A DNA stretch of 64,000 nt from Clostridium_AB sp036639235 (lineage in GTDB: Bacteria > Bacillota > Clostridia > Clostridiales > Caloramatoraceae): the NCBI RefSeq assembly GCF_036639235.1, contig NZ_JAVWJB010000002.1, positions 1-64,000 on the forward strand. Reading direction: 5' to 3'. Below are positions 25,371 through 33,359 of this stretch, piece by piece. Position numbers and translations under genes: made by a program. Within the stretch, counting starts at the first letter, position 1, and every line of letters begins with the position of its first letter. The notes beneath the pieces are model-generated. The model searched no databases and was not told the origin of the DNA. It worked only from the letters and a program-made list of their open reading frames with translations.

Positions 25371-25846
25371 ATTTTTTGGTATATATCATCTATAATGCAC
25401 TCTGGAACAAGTTCTTCAATACTTCCTCCAAAGTAGGCTACCTGTTTAATTGCACTTGAACTTAAATACGAATAATCTGTTTTAGTCATCATAAAAAATG
25501 TTTCAATATCTGGACTTAACTTTCTATTCATTAATGTCATCTGAAATTCATATTCAAAATCAGATATTGCCCTAAGTCCTCTAACTATTATATTAGCTCC
25601 CTTAGATTCAACATAGTTAACTAAAAGTCCCATAAAAGATTCTACTTCAATATTATCTATATGACTAGTTGCCTTTTTAATAAGATCTACCCTTTCACTT
25701 ACATTAAATAAATGCGATTTTTTCTCTGGGTTCTCTAAAACTGCAACTATAAGCTTATCAAAAACCTTTGCTGATCTTTGTATAATATCCAAGTGACCAT
25801 TTGTAATAGGATCAAAACTCCCTGGGTAAACTGCTATCTTATTCAC
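25355..25846 (-). CDS. coaD: Phosphopantetheine adenylyltransferase
   Basis: 163 residues. YPGSFDPITNGHLDII contains the nucleotidyltransferase TxxH-type site; NPEKKSHLF, RGLRAISDFEYEFQM and the late SSAIKQVAYFGG are family signatures. It makes dephospho-CoA from 4'-phosphopantetheine. The start is GTG at 25846, with AAGGAGG 6 bases upstream inside the end of rsmD, an 8-base overlap that couples the two. Confidence 0.96.
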   Translation of the reverse strand: MNKIAVYPGSFDPITNGHLDIIQRSAKVFDKLIVAVLENPEKKSHLFNVSERVDLIKKATSHIDNIEVESFMGLLVNYVESKGANIIVRGLRAISDFEYEFQMTLMNRKLSPDIETFFMMTKTDYSYLSSSAIKQVAYFGGSIEELVPECIIDDIYQKIKQGS

Positions 25847-26402
25847 ACTCTACCTCCTTCTTAAAGAAAGAGATCCTAATCCTACCGTACTTTTCTGTTC
25901 GATAAACAGTAATATCTCCTATTTTTTCAACAAGATTATCTACATTATCATATTCAGCTATAATAATACCATCATCTGATAATAAATTAAATCTATGTAT
26001 TTCGCCAATTGACTTTTCTACAAGTCCCTTACCGTATGGTGGGTCTAAAAATATAACATCAAATTGTTTATTTTCATCTGCTAACTGTTTTAAAACCTTA
26101 AATCCATCCCTATTATATATACTTGCTTTATCTTCAAAGCCTAGGGTTTTCACATTTTCCTTTAGTATTTCAAATGATTTTTTGTTTTCTTCGCAAAATA
26201 CACAATTTTCGCATCCTCTACTAATTGACTCAATCCCTAGGTTACCTGTTCCTCCAAACAAATCAAGTACCCTTGCATCAAAAATATGTTTTAGTATTAT
26301 ATTAAAAACTGATTGCTTAACTCTATCTGAAGTCGGTCTAGTATCAAGTCCCTCAGGAGTTTTAAGTTTTCTTCCTTTAGCACTACCTGATATTATTCTC
26401 AT
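25839..26402 (-). CDS. rsmD: 16S rRNA (guanine(966)-N(2))-methyltransferase RsmD
   Basis: 187 residues. MRIISGSAKGRKLKTPEG and RPTSDRVKQSVFNI open the protein, VLDLFGGTGNLGIE binds SAM, and DPPYGKG is the catalytic motif of N6/N2 methyltransferases. It modifies G966 of 16S rRNA. It precedes coaD, the conserved pairing, and lies downstream of the SASP terminator. Confidence 0.95.
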   Translation of the reverse strand: MRIISGSAKGRKLKTPEGLDTRPTSDRVKQSVFNIILKHIFDARVLDLFGGTGNLGIESISRGCENCVFCEENKKSFEILKENVKTLGFEDKASIYNRDGFKVLKQLADENKQFDVIFLDPPYGKGLVEKSIGEIHRFNLLSDDGIIIAEYDNVDNLVEKIGDITVYRTEKYGRIRISFFKKEVECE

Positions 26403-26466
26403 AGTTATTCCTCCTAAATTACAAATCTATTAAAAATCATAATATATAGTTTAGCATATATATTAT

Positions 26467-26532
26467 GATAATAAAAACAAAAAGAAAAGGAATAGAAATT
26501 TCTTTCTATTCCTTTTCTTTTTGTTTATTATC
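26467..26532 (-). terminator. Very long terminator stem of the first SASP gene
   Basis: The arms starting GATAATAAA and ending TATTATC pair over about 30 bp with a 2-base bulge; the inner 20 bp (AAAAAGAAAAGGAATAGAAA and its complement) are perfect over a 4-base loop, and the T-rich arm provides the U tract. Such strong stems fit an abundant, stable spore mRNA. Confidence 0.8.
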
Positions 26533-26549
26533 ATTAGCGCCTTATTGGC

Positions 26550-26765
26550 TTATTTACCAGCTAGACCTTTTTCGTAAGCTTCTACCATTCTTTTAACCAT
26601 AGTTCCACCTACATAGCCATTTTGTCTTGAAGTAAGGTTACCCTTATCCATTTGAGCGTAGTTAGAAAGTCCCATTTCATTTGCAACTTCTTCCTTGAAT
26701 CTGTCAAGACCTGCCTTAGCTTCTGCTACTAGTACGCTGTTTTTTCCTGTTTGATTTGTGCTCAT
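26550..26765 (-). CDS. Alpha/beta-type small acid-soluble spore protein (copy 1)
   Basis: 71 residues: MSTNQTGKNSVLVAEAKAGL, a GPR protease region FKEEVANEMGL, and the conserved DNA-binding stretch LTSRQNGYVGGTMVKRM. These proteins saturate spore DNA and protect it from UV and heat, and are degraded by GPR at germination. I use the ATG at 26765 after AGGAGGTG; a GTG three codons earlier sits in the ribosome site. It differs from copy 2 at only a few residues, so the two are recent duplicates. Confidence 0.95.
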   Translation of the reverse strand: MSTNQTGKNSVLVAEAKAGLDRFKEEVANEMGLSNYAQMDKGNLTSRQNGYVGGTMVKRMVEAYEKGLAGK

Positions 26766-26788
26766 GTTAAGCACCTCCTACTTTTTTA

Positions 26789-26815
26789 TTACAAAGATGT
26801 TTTTTATCTTTGTAA
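26789..26815 (-). other. Hairpin in the 5' UTR of SASP copy 1
   Basis: TTACAAAGAT and ATCTTTGTAA form a perfect 10-bp stem over a 7-base A-rich loop, between the shared SASP promoter motif and the ribosome site. Copies 2 and 3 lack it. A role in mRNA stability is only a guess. Confidence 0.5.
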
Positions 26816-26828
26816 TATTAATTTGCCC
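26809..26828 (-). promoter_or_regulatory. Shared SASP upstream motif (copy 1), candidate sigma-G -10 region
   Basis: On the minus strand GGGCAAATTAATATTACAAA matches motifs at the same place before the other two SASP genes. GAATA lies 17-18 bases further upstream, resembling a sigma-G -35, so this is probably the forespore promoter; the CAAATTA -10 is off the textbook CATnnTA. Confidence 0.5.
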
Positions 26829-26915
26829 AATGCAAAATTATATATTCAACATTTTACAACATTCTTTGATGTAAATTTTGGAACAAAATCCAATCTTCTT
26901 AAAATCATAATCTAG

Positions 26916-26953
26916 AAAAAAATAAAGTGATTAGCATGCTAACCACTTTATTT
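26916..26953 (-). terminator. Terminator of SASP copy 2
   Basis: AAAAAATAAAGTG-TTAGC pairs with GCTAA-CACTTTATTTTTT with one mismatch, giving a T tract after the stem on the minus strand. Confidence 0.8.
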
Positions 26954-26958
26954 TTTAT

Positions 26959-27174
26959 TTATTTACCTGCTAGGTTCTTTTCGTAAGCTTCTACCATTCT
27001 TTTTACCATAGTTCCACCTACATAGCCATTTTGTCTTGAAGTAAGGTTACCCTTATCCATTCCAGCATAGTTTGAAAGTCCTAGCTCAGTTGCTACTTCT
27101 TCCTTGAATTTGTCAAGACCTGCCTTAGCTTCTGCTACAAGTACACTGTTTTTTCCTGTTTGGTTTGTGTTCAT
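26959..27174 (-). CDS. Alpha/beta-type small acid-soluble spore protein (copy 2)
   Basis: 71 residues, with MNTNQTGKNSVLVAEAKAGL, FKEEVATELGLSNYAG and the same NLTSRQNGYVGGTMVKRM core as copy 1. It is a forespore DNA-protecting protein. The start is the ATG at 27174 with AGGAGGTG upstream. It carries its own shared upstream motif and its own terminator, so it is an independent transcription unit within a tandem array of three. Confidence 0.95.
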   Translation of the reverse strand: MNTNQTGKNSVLVAEAKAGLDKFKEEVATELGLSNYAGMDKGNLTSRQNGYVGGTMVKRMVEAYEKNLAGK

Positions 27175-27194
27175 ATTAAACACCTCCTATTTGT

Positions 27195-27214
27195 TTTGTA
27201 GTATTAATTTAACC
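27195..27214 (-). promoter_or_regulatory. Shared SASP upstream motif (copy 2)
   Basis: GGTTAAATTAATACTACAAA on the minus strand, aligned with the motifs of copies 1 and 3. GCATTA about 16 bases upstream could serve as a sigma-G -35. Confidence 0.45.
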
Positions 27215-27284
27215 AATTTATCAAAGCTAATGCATTGTAATATATGGTTATAAAACCTATATCAAACAAATATATTGAATGTTC

Positions 27285-27325
27285 AAAAAACTATATGAGC
27301 ATAGTAATATTACTATGCTCATATA
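27285..27325 (-). terminator. Terminator of SASP copy 3
   Basis: TATATGAGCATAGTAAT (27292-27308) and its exact complement (27309-27325) form a 17-bp perfect palindrome, followed by TTTTTT on the minus strand. Confidence 0.85.
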
Positions 27326-27378
27326 AGTCTTAACGACTGTACAAAGATTAAATTTAATGAGGTTCAGTGGCAGAAAAA

Positions 27379-27582
27379 CTATTTTCCTGCTAATCCCTTT
27401 TCATAAGCTTCTACCATTCTTTTTACCATGGTTCCACCTACATAGCCATTTTGTCTAGATGTAAGGTTTCCCTTGTCAATTTGATCGTAGTTGTCGATTC
27501 CAAGTTCCCTTGCAACCTCTACTTTAAATTGATCTAATCCATATTTTGCTTCAGGTATCAGTACTCTATTTGTCTTTGCCAT
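27379..27582 (-). CDS. Alpha/beta-type small acid-soluble spore protein (copy 3, divergent)
   Basis: 67 residues. It shares the core NLTSRQNGYVGGTMVKRM with the other copies but has a distinct N-terminus (MAKTNRVLIPEAKYGLDQFK) and GPR region FKVEVARELGI, so it is an older paralogue. AGGAGGTG precedes the ATG by about 8 bases. It follows recG and carries the shared upstream motif and a separate palindromic terminator. Confidence 0.95.
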   Translation of the reverse strand: MAKTNRVLIPEAKYGLDQFKVEVARELGIDNYDQIDKGNLTSRQNGYVGGTMVKRMVEAYEKGLAGK

Positions 27583-27605
27583 TTTATAAGCACCTCCTAT
27601 TTGTC

Positions 27606-27625
27606 TTTGTAGTAATAATTTGCCC
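27606..27625 (-). promoter_or_regulatory. Shared SASP upstream motif (copy 3)
   Basis: GGGCAAATTATTACTACAAA on the minus strand, the third copy of the motif, again 20-25 bases before the ribosome site region. I see no good sigma-G -35 at the expected distance. Confidence 0.45.
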
Positions 27626-27683
27626 CATAACTTCAGTTTTAAACGAGGTAAATTTATTTTAAAGATACTTAAAATTCCATTTT

Positions 27684-29723
27684 CTAATTCATAGTCTCTA
27701 AATTAGACTCTTCAAGATATTTATCCTTAACATAATCATATAAACTTTTGTATTCATGACTTTCTAACAAATTATCTTGAATTATAGATTTTGCAATATC
27801 ACGTGTTAACTTTAAAAGCTTTACGTCTTTAAGTAGATTTGCTACTTTAAATTGAAATACTCCATGTTGCCTAGTTCCAAAAAATTCTCCAAATCCGCGA
27901 AGCTCCATATCCTTTTCTGATATAACAAAACCATCATTTGTACTTGTCATAATTTTTATTCTTTCAAGGGTTTCCTTTGTTTTTGAGTCTGAACTTAATA
28001 TACAATAAGACTGCTTGCTTCCTCTTCCAACCCTACCACGAAGCTGATGAAGCTGGGATAGTCCAAATCTTTCTGCATTTTCAATATACATAACAGTTGA
28101 ATTAGGAACATTTACACCTACTTCAATTACTGTTGTTGATACTAATATATTAATTTCTCCCCTTGAAAATCTATTCATAACCTCATCTTTTTCAGAGGCC
28201 TTCATCTTACCATGTAAAAGTCCTACACTATAATCCCTAAATACAGATGACTTAAGTTCTTCAACCATTTCAACTGCTGAACTTAAATTAAGTTTTTCTG
28301 ATTCCTCTACAAGTGGACAAACTATATAACACTGTCTTCCCTTATTAATTTCTTTTTTTATAAAATTAAATGCCCTCTCCTTTTTAGATGAATCTATGTA
28401 ATATGTTTCAATAGACTGTCTTCCCTTTGGAAGCTCATCTATAATTGATATGTCCATATCTCCATACATAAAAATCGCCAGGGTTCTTGGAATTGGTGTT
28501 GCCGTCATAACAAGAACATGTGGTGTTTTACCCTTATTAACAAGCTTTGCCCTTTGTCTTACTCCAAATCTATGCTGCTCATCTGTTATAACAAGAGCTA
28601 GATTACTAAACTCTACATTATCTTCAATAAGCGCATGTGTACCTATTAATATTTGAATTTCGCCATTTTTTAATCTTTCTAGTATTTCTCTTTTCTGTTT
28701 TTTAGTATTACCTCCTGTTAAAATCTCAATATTTATATTAAAATCTTTAAGGGTTTCTCTTATTGATTCAAAATGCTGCCTTGCTAGGATTTCTGTTGGA
28801 GCCATAAGTGATGCTTGAAATCCCATTTTAACAACATTAAACATTGCAATAGTTGCCACCATTGTTTTACCAGAACCAACATCACCTTGAACAAGTCTAT
28901 TCATAGGAGATGAACCCTTCATATCAAATAGTATTTCACGAACTACCCTTGACTGTGCACCTGTTAAAGTAAATGGTATGCTTTCCTTTAAAGCCTTAAG
29001 ATCCTTTGATATTCCAATTTCAATACCTTCCTTATTACTTGAAAACTCGTTTTTAGCAAGAAGAATAGCAAGATTTAATACTAAAAGCTCATTAAACTTC
29101 ATTCTATCTATTGCAGCATTTAATTCTTCCCTATTTATAGGATAGTGAATAGACTTAATAGCTTGTCTATGATCTAAAAGATTATACTTTAAAATCATAC
29201 TTTCAGGTAAAAACTCAAAAATAGTTTCATTTACATGATTTAATGCCTCTAAAACTATTTTTCTAATTGAAGACTGGGTCATATTCTTATTTAGAGAGTA
29301 TATAGGATATATATCACGAAGAGACTTTTCTCCTATTTTGTGATGTTGAATCTCCTTCATCTCTACAAATGTAGGATTTACTTCAACCTTTCCATATAAA
29401 AACACCTTCTCACCAAGTAAAAATGTTTTACATATATATGGCTGATTAAACCATACTCCAGTAATATAATCATTATTATTTTTAAAAACTATTTTGCTAT
29501 AGCCCTTAAACTTATTGTATTTTTTGTAAGGGTAAATCTTATATACCTCACCTATGAAAGATGTTAATTCTCCATCAATCATATCATCAACTTTTTTACA
29601 TTCACCTCTAAATTCATAGTCTCTTGGATAATTATTCAATATATCCTCAACAGTATATAAAGACAGTGAATTTAAGGCTTTTTGTGTTTTATCCCCTACC
29701 CCTTTTAAATTATTAACTTCCAC
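27684..29723 (-). CDS. recG: ATP-dependent DNA helicase RecG
   Basis: 679 residues. An N-terminal wedge/OB domain starts LKGVGDKTQKALNSLS; helicase motifs are QGDVGSGKTMVA (Walker A), TDEQHRFG (DEQH box), MTATPIPRTL, and QLRGRVGRG. RecG remodels stalled replication forks and recombination intermediates. I start at the GTG at 29723, because AAGGTG lies 6 bases upstream; the GTG three codons earlier lies inside it. It follows the fakA-like gene. Confidence 0.96.
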   Translation of the reverse strand: MEVNNLKGVGDKTQKALNSLSLYTVEDILNNYPRDYEFRGECKKVDDMIDGELTSFIGEVYKIYPYKKYNKFKGYSKIVFKNNNDYITGVWFNQPYICKTFLLGEKVFLYGKVEVNPTFVEMKEIQHHKIGEKSLRDIYPIYSLNKNMTQSSIRKIVLEALNHVNETIFEFLPESMILKYNLLDHRQAIKSIHYPINREELNAAIDRMKFNELLVLNLAILLAKNEFSSNKEGIEIGISKDLKALKESIPFTLTGAQSRVVREILFDMKGSSPMNRLVQGDVGSGKTMVATIAMFNVVKMGFQASLMAPTEILARQHFESIRETLKDFNINIEILTGGNTKKQKREILERLKNGEIQILIGTHALIEDNVEFSNLALVITDEQHRFGVRQRAKLVNKGKTPHVLVMTATPIPRTLAIFMYGDMDISIIDELPKGRQSIETYYIDSSKKERAFNFIKKEINKGRQCYIVCPLVEESEKLNLSSAVEMVEELKSSVFRDYSVGLLHGKMKASEKDEVMNRFSRGEINILVSTTVIEVGVNVPNSTVMYIENAERFGLSQLHQLRGRVGRGSKQSYCILSSDSKTKETLERIKIMTSTNDGFVISEKDMELRGFGEFFGTRQHGVFQFKVANLLKDVKLLKLTRDIAKSIIQDNLLESHEYKSLYDYVKDKYLEESNLETMN

Positions 29724-29754
29724 TTTAATCACCTTAATACTTTTTGTAGATATT

Positions 29755-29787
29755 TTAAGGGTATACTTTCAAGAAGCATACCCTTAA
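29755..29787 (-). other. Hairpin between fakA-like gene and recG
   Basis: TTAAGGGTAT (29755-29764) pairs with ATACCCTTAA (29778-29787), but no T tract follows on the minus strand. It may be a weak terminator or an mRNA processing or stability site. Confidence 0.45.
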
Positions 29788-29800
29788 TTAAACAAATAAT

Positions 29801-31432
29801 TTATTCAACTGATATTATATAATAATAGATTGGCTGTCCACCATAGTTAACACTAACTTCAGCATATGGACACTTTTCTAGTATATACTCTTCAATAACC
29901 TCAGTATCTTCTTTAGCAACATCACTACCGTAGAATAATGTAACTATCTCGCTATCCTCATCAACCATAGAATCAATAAGTGCCTTAGTAACATCTTCTA
30001 GGCTTTCATCTGCATTAGTAAGCTTTCCTTGGGCTATACCAATGTAGTTGCCTTCCTTAACTTCAACATCGTTAAATACAGTGTCACGTACAGCATAAGT
30101 TACTTGCCCTGTCTTAACATCCTGCATAACCTCAGTCATAGTTTCAACGTTACTTTCAAGTGTATCCTCTGGGTTAAATGTTATTATAGCAGTAATACTT
30201 TCTGGAATACTCTTAGTTGGTATAACAGCAACATTCTTATCTGATATATCCTTAGCCTGCTCTGCTGCCATTATAATATTCTTGTTATTTGGGAATACAA
30301 AAATATTCTTTGCATTAACAGTGTTAATAGCTTCAAGAATATCATGTGTACTTGGGTTCATAGTTTGACCACCTTCAATAACGTAGTCAACTCCAAGATC
30401 CTTAAGTATGTTAACAATACCCTCACCTGCAGCAACAGCTACCATAGCAAACTCTTTTTCTTCAGCTATTTCCTGTACATCAACTGAAGCTGTAGTTTCT
30501 GCATCAAAGCTAATTGCTTCGTGCTGTTCTCTCATATTGTCTATTTTAATCTTAGATAATTGTCCCATATTCATAGCCATATTCATAACTGTTCCTGGTT
30601 CATTTGTATGAATATGTACCTTGATGATGTCTTCCATTCCTACAACAACAATAGAATCACCATACTTCATAATCTCATCTCTAAACTTATCTGGGTCCTG
30701 ATTCTTAGCCTTAATAAAGAATTCAGTACAATACCCAAATTCAATATTTTCAGTATGAACAGGTGCCATCTCTACAGCATTAACTGGTTTAAGTCCTGCA
30801 TCACCCTTAGAGATTATATCTCCTTTAAGTCTTTTTAGCATACCTTCATAAATAAGACAAAGTCCCTTACCACCAGCGTCAACAACTCCTGCCTGCTTAA
30901 GTGCAGGTAAAAGCTCTGGCGTTCTATCTAATGATTCGTTTGCCTTCTCAATAACCTTTGTGAAAAACTCTATAAAGTCATCTGTTGACTCAGCAATCAT
31001 AACTGATTCCTCAGCCGATTCTCTAGCAACAGTTAAAATAGTCCCTTCTGTTGGCTTCATAACAGCTCTATAAGCTGTAGCTACACCTTCATTAAGTGCC
31101 TCAGCAAAAACCTCTGTATCTACCTCATCACTTGTTTTAATCTTTTTTGCAATTCCTCTTAAAAGCTGCGATAAAATAACTCCTGAATTTCCTCTTGCAC
31201 CCATTAATGAACCCATAGATGCTGCATTTGCAACTGCGTCTATAGAATCATCTGCTGCTTGAATTTCAGCTGCAGCTGACATAATTGTCGCTGACATATT
31301 TGTCCCTGTATCTCCATCTGGTACAGGAAAAACATTTAAGGAATTAACGTATTCCTTGTTATTTTCTAGCTCGTAGGCACCATTAATAAACATTTCTTTT
31401 AATAGTTTCCCACTTAACGTAGTATATTTCAA
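29801..31432 (-). CDS. DAK-domain fatty acid kinase-like protein (YloV/FakA)
   Basis: 543 residues. An N-terminal DhaL/DAK domain has FPVPDGDTGTNMSAT and GARGNSGVILSQ, a middle Cys/EDD region contains IIVVGMEDIIKVHIHTNEP in character, and a C-terminal DegV-like domain begins near residue 330. FakA phosphorylates fatty acids bound to FakB partners for uptake into lipids; no FakB is in the window. The start is TTG at 31432 with AGGAGG 8 bases upstream. It follows asp23, the conserved yloU-yloV pair. Confidence 0.9.
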   Translation of the reverse strand: MKYTTLSGKLLKEMFINGAYELENNKEYVNSLNVFPVPDGDTGTNMSATIMSAAAEIQAADDSIDAVANAASMGSLMGARGNSGVILSQLLRGIAKKIKTSDEVDTEVFAEALNEGVATAYRAVMKPTEGTILTVARESAEESVMIAESTDDFIEFFTKVIEKANESLDRTPELLPALKQAGVVDAGGKGLCLIYEGMLKRLKGDIISKGDAGLKPVNAVEMAPVHTENIEFGYCTEFFIKAKNQDPDKFRDEIMKYGDSIVVVGMEDIIKVHIHTNEPGTVMNMAMNMGQLSKIKIDNMREQHEAISFDAETTASVDVQEIAEEKEFAMVAVAAGEGIVNILKDLGVDYVIEGGQTMNPSTHDILEAINTVNAKNIFVFPNNKNIIMAAEQAKDISDKNVAVIPTKSIPESITAIITFNPEDTLESNVETMTEVMQDVKTGQVTYAVRDTVFNDVEVKEGNYIGIAQGKLTNADESLEDVTKALIDSMVDEDSEIVTLFYGSDVAKEDTEVIEEYILEKCPYAEVSVNYGGQPIYYYIISVE

Positions 31433-31449
31433 TGTCCGTACCTCCTAGA

Positions 31450-31800
31450 TTAAACTCTAATACCTTGAACGTTCACTATAACCTTTGATACGTTAAGTCC
31501 TGTAAGTGATTCTACTGTGTACTTAACCTTCTGTATAATGTTATCTGCAATTGTAGATATTCTCGTTCCGTATTCAACTATTATATATACCTCAATCTTA
31601 ATTGAATCTTCTTCTAAAGTTGTCTTAACTCCTTTACCTAGGTTTTCTTTCTTCAGTAATTCCCAAAAACCATCACTTACTCTCTTAGATGCCATTCCTA
31701 CAACTCCATAACATTCTGTTGTAGCAACACCAGCTATATTAGCAAGCACCTCATCATTATATTCAATGAATCCATATTCAGTATTTGTAATTATCGCCAT
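31450..31800 (-). CDS. Asp23/Gls24 family envelope stress protein (YloU)
   Basis: 116 residues with the family pattern GFIEYNDEVLANIAGVATTECYG, EVYIIVEYGTRI and a final VIVNVQGIRV. Asp23-like proteins sit at the membrane and respond to envelope stress; YloU precedes yloV in most Firmicutes. I start at the ATG at 31800, because GGGAGG lies 8 bases upstream; the ATG at 31806 is only 2 bases from it. The promoter at 31864 reads into it. Confidence 0.9.
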   Translation of the reverse strand: MAIITNTEYGFIEYNDEVLANIAGVATTECYGVVGMASKRVSDGFWELLKKENLGKGVKTTLEEDSIKIEVYIIVEYGTRISTIADNIIQKVKYTVESLTGLNVSKVIVNVQGIRV

Positions 31801-31863
31801 TTTCATAACCTCCCTATAAATTTATTAAGGGACTACTCCTTAATTATAGAAGTTCATATTATA

Positions 31864-31892
31864 ATTTTATATGAATTGTGGGAATTCTTCAA
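31864..31892 (-). promoter_or_regulatory. Promoter of asp23-fakA
   Basis: -35 TTGAAG (31887-31892) and -10 TAAAAT (31864-31869) with a 17-base spacer on the minus strand. Confidence 0.6.
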
Positions 31893-31981
31893 GCATAATC
31901 GTTCTCCACAAATCGCTGTAAAGTATTTTGCCTTTACAAACTCCCAATATCTATATATAATATATTATGTTATTAATTTTA

Positions 31982-32011
31982 TTGCAATGCCATCATACAT
32001 TGTGATAAGAT
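31982..32011 (+). promoter_or_regulatory. Candidate promoter of rpmB
   Basis: -35 TTGCAA (31982-31987) and -10 TAAGAT (32006-32011) with an 18-base spacer, 55 bases upstream of the rpmB start. Confidence 0.45.
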
Positions 32012-32065
32012 ATATATGTTTGTATGAGGTATTTATTCGTTATTCTATATAAGGAGGTGTTATAC

Positions 32066-32257
32066 ATGGCAAGAAAGTGTGAAGTATGCAATAAGGGCCT
32101 AACTTTTGGTATTCAATATAGTCACTCACATCGTAAGTCAAACAGAACTTGGGCTCCTAACCTAAAGAGAGTTAAAGCTGTTATCGATGGAACTACAAAG
32201 AGAGTGTATGTTTGTACAAGATGCCTACGTTCAGGTAAGGTTCAGAGAGCTCTTTAA
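32066..32257 (+). CDS. rpmB: 50S ribosomal protein L28
   Basis: 63 residues: MARKCEVCNKGLTFG, HSHRKSNRTWAPNLKRV, and YVCTRCLRSGKV. The two cysteine pairs mark the zinc-binding C+ form of L28. AAGGAGG ends 8 bases before the ATG at 32066. It is transcribed alone, divergent from asp23, and ends in a strong terminator shared with the convergent small membrane gene. Confidence 0.97.
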   Translation: MARKCEVCNKGLTFGIQYSHSHRKSNRTWAPNLKRVKAVIDGTTKRVYVCTRCLRSGKVQRAL

Positions 32258-32258
32258 T

Positions 32259-32290
32259 AAAAAAATGTGCTGTTTAAGCACATTTTTTTT
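32259..32290. terminator. Bidirectional terminator after rpmB
   Basis: ATGTGCT (32265-32271) pairs with AGCACAT (32277-32283) over GTTTA, extended by A-T pairs, with 8 T residues on the plus strand and 7 on the minus strand. Confidence 0.9.
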
Positions 32291-32293
32291 AGT

Positions 32294-32461
32294 TTAACAG
32301 AAAAAACTCCAAAAACCATAGCTAATAAGACATAATCCACCAACAAGTATCCATAGCCAAAATGGGATTAATATAGAAAGTACCATTCCAACTCCAATTA
32401 AGCACAGCGCAGGTGCTAGCCTCCACTTCCAACAACTTCTACACCCTCTTCTCCTAGACAT
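32294..32461 (-). CDS. Small two-helix membrane protein (55 aa)
   Basis: This 55-residue frame was read directly from the minus strand. It starts MSRRRGCRSCWKWRL, very basic with two cysteines, and then has two hydrophobic helices around the motif IPFWLWILVGG. The ATG at 32461 has AAAGGGAGTG just upstream. It is a likely paralogue of the next gene, which shares PxWLWxxLxG at the same place. It ends at the rpmB terminator. I do not recognise a characterised family. Confidence 0.65.
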   Translation of the reverse strand: MSRRRGCRSCWKWRLAPALCLIGVGMVLSILIPFWLWILVGGLCLISYGFWSFFC

Positions 32462-32485
32462 AATATCCACTCCCTTTAATAAGTA

Positions 32486-32647
32486 CTATATCGAAAGACC
32501 AACCACCACTAAAAGTGCGCCTATAAGCACAAACCATAGCCATATAGGCATAAAAATTAATATAAACAAACTTCCTACTAACACCATTATCATAGGCAGG
32601 ACCCTTAAAGACTTAAACTTTTTCGTAGTAATATTAAATTTTTTCAT
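32486..32647 (-). CDS. Small two-helix membrane protein (53 aa)
   Basis: 53 residues with a basic N-terminus (MKKFNITTKKFKSLR), then two membrane helices around MPIWLWFVLIGALL. AAGGAGG ends 8 bases before the ATG at 32647, fixing the start. It resembles the neighbouring 55-residue protein in length, charge pattern and the WLW turn, so the two look like a tandem duplication. It follows thiN by 71 bases. No function can be assigned; small cationic membrane proteins of this type could assist membrane complexes or sporulation. Confidence 0.7.
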   Translation of the reverse strand: MKKFNITTKKFKSLRVLPMIMVLVGSLFILIFMPIWLWFVLIGALLVVVGLSI

Positions 32648-32718
32648 AAAAAAAGTCCTCCTTAAGCATCTTACTACTATCTTATGCAAAAAAGATTGTA
32701 GTTGATACCTAAGAAGGA

Positions 32719-33357
32719 TTATATATTGTATTGTTTTATAACAATTAAGCAGCCTTCCTTAATAGATATAGTCGCTTTATTTTGTTCTAAAACATTACAT
32801 GTTCCAAAAACATCTCCAAATTCAAAATCAGCATCATTTAATAAATACTTAAATCCCTTTAGAGTAATTCCACTAACAGGTGAAAGAAGAGGAATAATCG
32901 ATACAGTCTCCCCTATCTCCCCACTTATATTTAAGTTGTTTTCACATATAAATATATCTGCTGTTTTAGATAGTATATAACTTCTTATACCCTTTTTAAG
33001 GGTTTTATACAGAAGATGAATATTAGATAAACTATGATCTAACCTATCACCAATTCCCCCTATGTAGTATACCTCACTTGCTGAAAGCTCTATAGCCTTC
33101 ATAAGGCACAGTTCAGTATCTGTGTAATCCTTATCACTTGGATACCTCTCAACAACAGTACCTTGACTTTTATAATGCTCAAGGACTTCACTTGATATGG
33201 AATCAAAATCTCCTATTAGATAATCAAGGGAAATTCCTTCTCTAAAAGTATAATTTCCTCCACCATCTGCTGCAATAAGAATATCTGCATTTTCTATAAC
33301 ACTTCTCACCTTATTATTAAATTCAATTTCTCCATTAACGAATATACATACTCTCAT
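32719..33357 (-). CDS. thiN: Thiamine pyrophosphokinase
   Basis: 212 residues. DILIAADGGGNYTFREG, LIGDFDSIS, and YPSDKDYTDTELCLMKA are the family motifs for the thiamine and ATP sites, with GGIGDRLDHSLSN following. It makes thiamine pyrophosphate from thiamine. It follows rpe by two bases in the conserved prkC-rsgA-rpe-thiN order. Confidence 0.93.
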   Translation of the reverse strand: MRVCIFVNGEIEFNNKVRSVIENADILIAADGGGNYTFREGISLDYLIGDFDSISSEVLEHYKSQGTVVERYPSDKDYTDTELCLMKAIELSASEVYYIGGIGDRLDHSLSNIHLLYKTLKKGIRSYILSKTADIFICENNLNISGEIGETVSIIPLLSPVSGITLKGFKYLLNDADFEFGDVFGTCNVLEQNKATISIKEGCLIVIKQYNI

Positions 33358-33359
33358 AT

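Noticed and set aside
26550..27582. Repeated blocks that could be taken for a CRISPR array or tandem repeat
   Set aside because: The repeats are three protein-coding SASP genes of about 200 bp with different terminators, not short uniform repeats with spacers.
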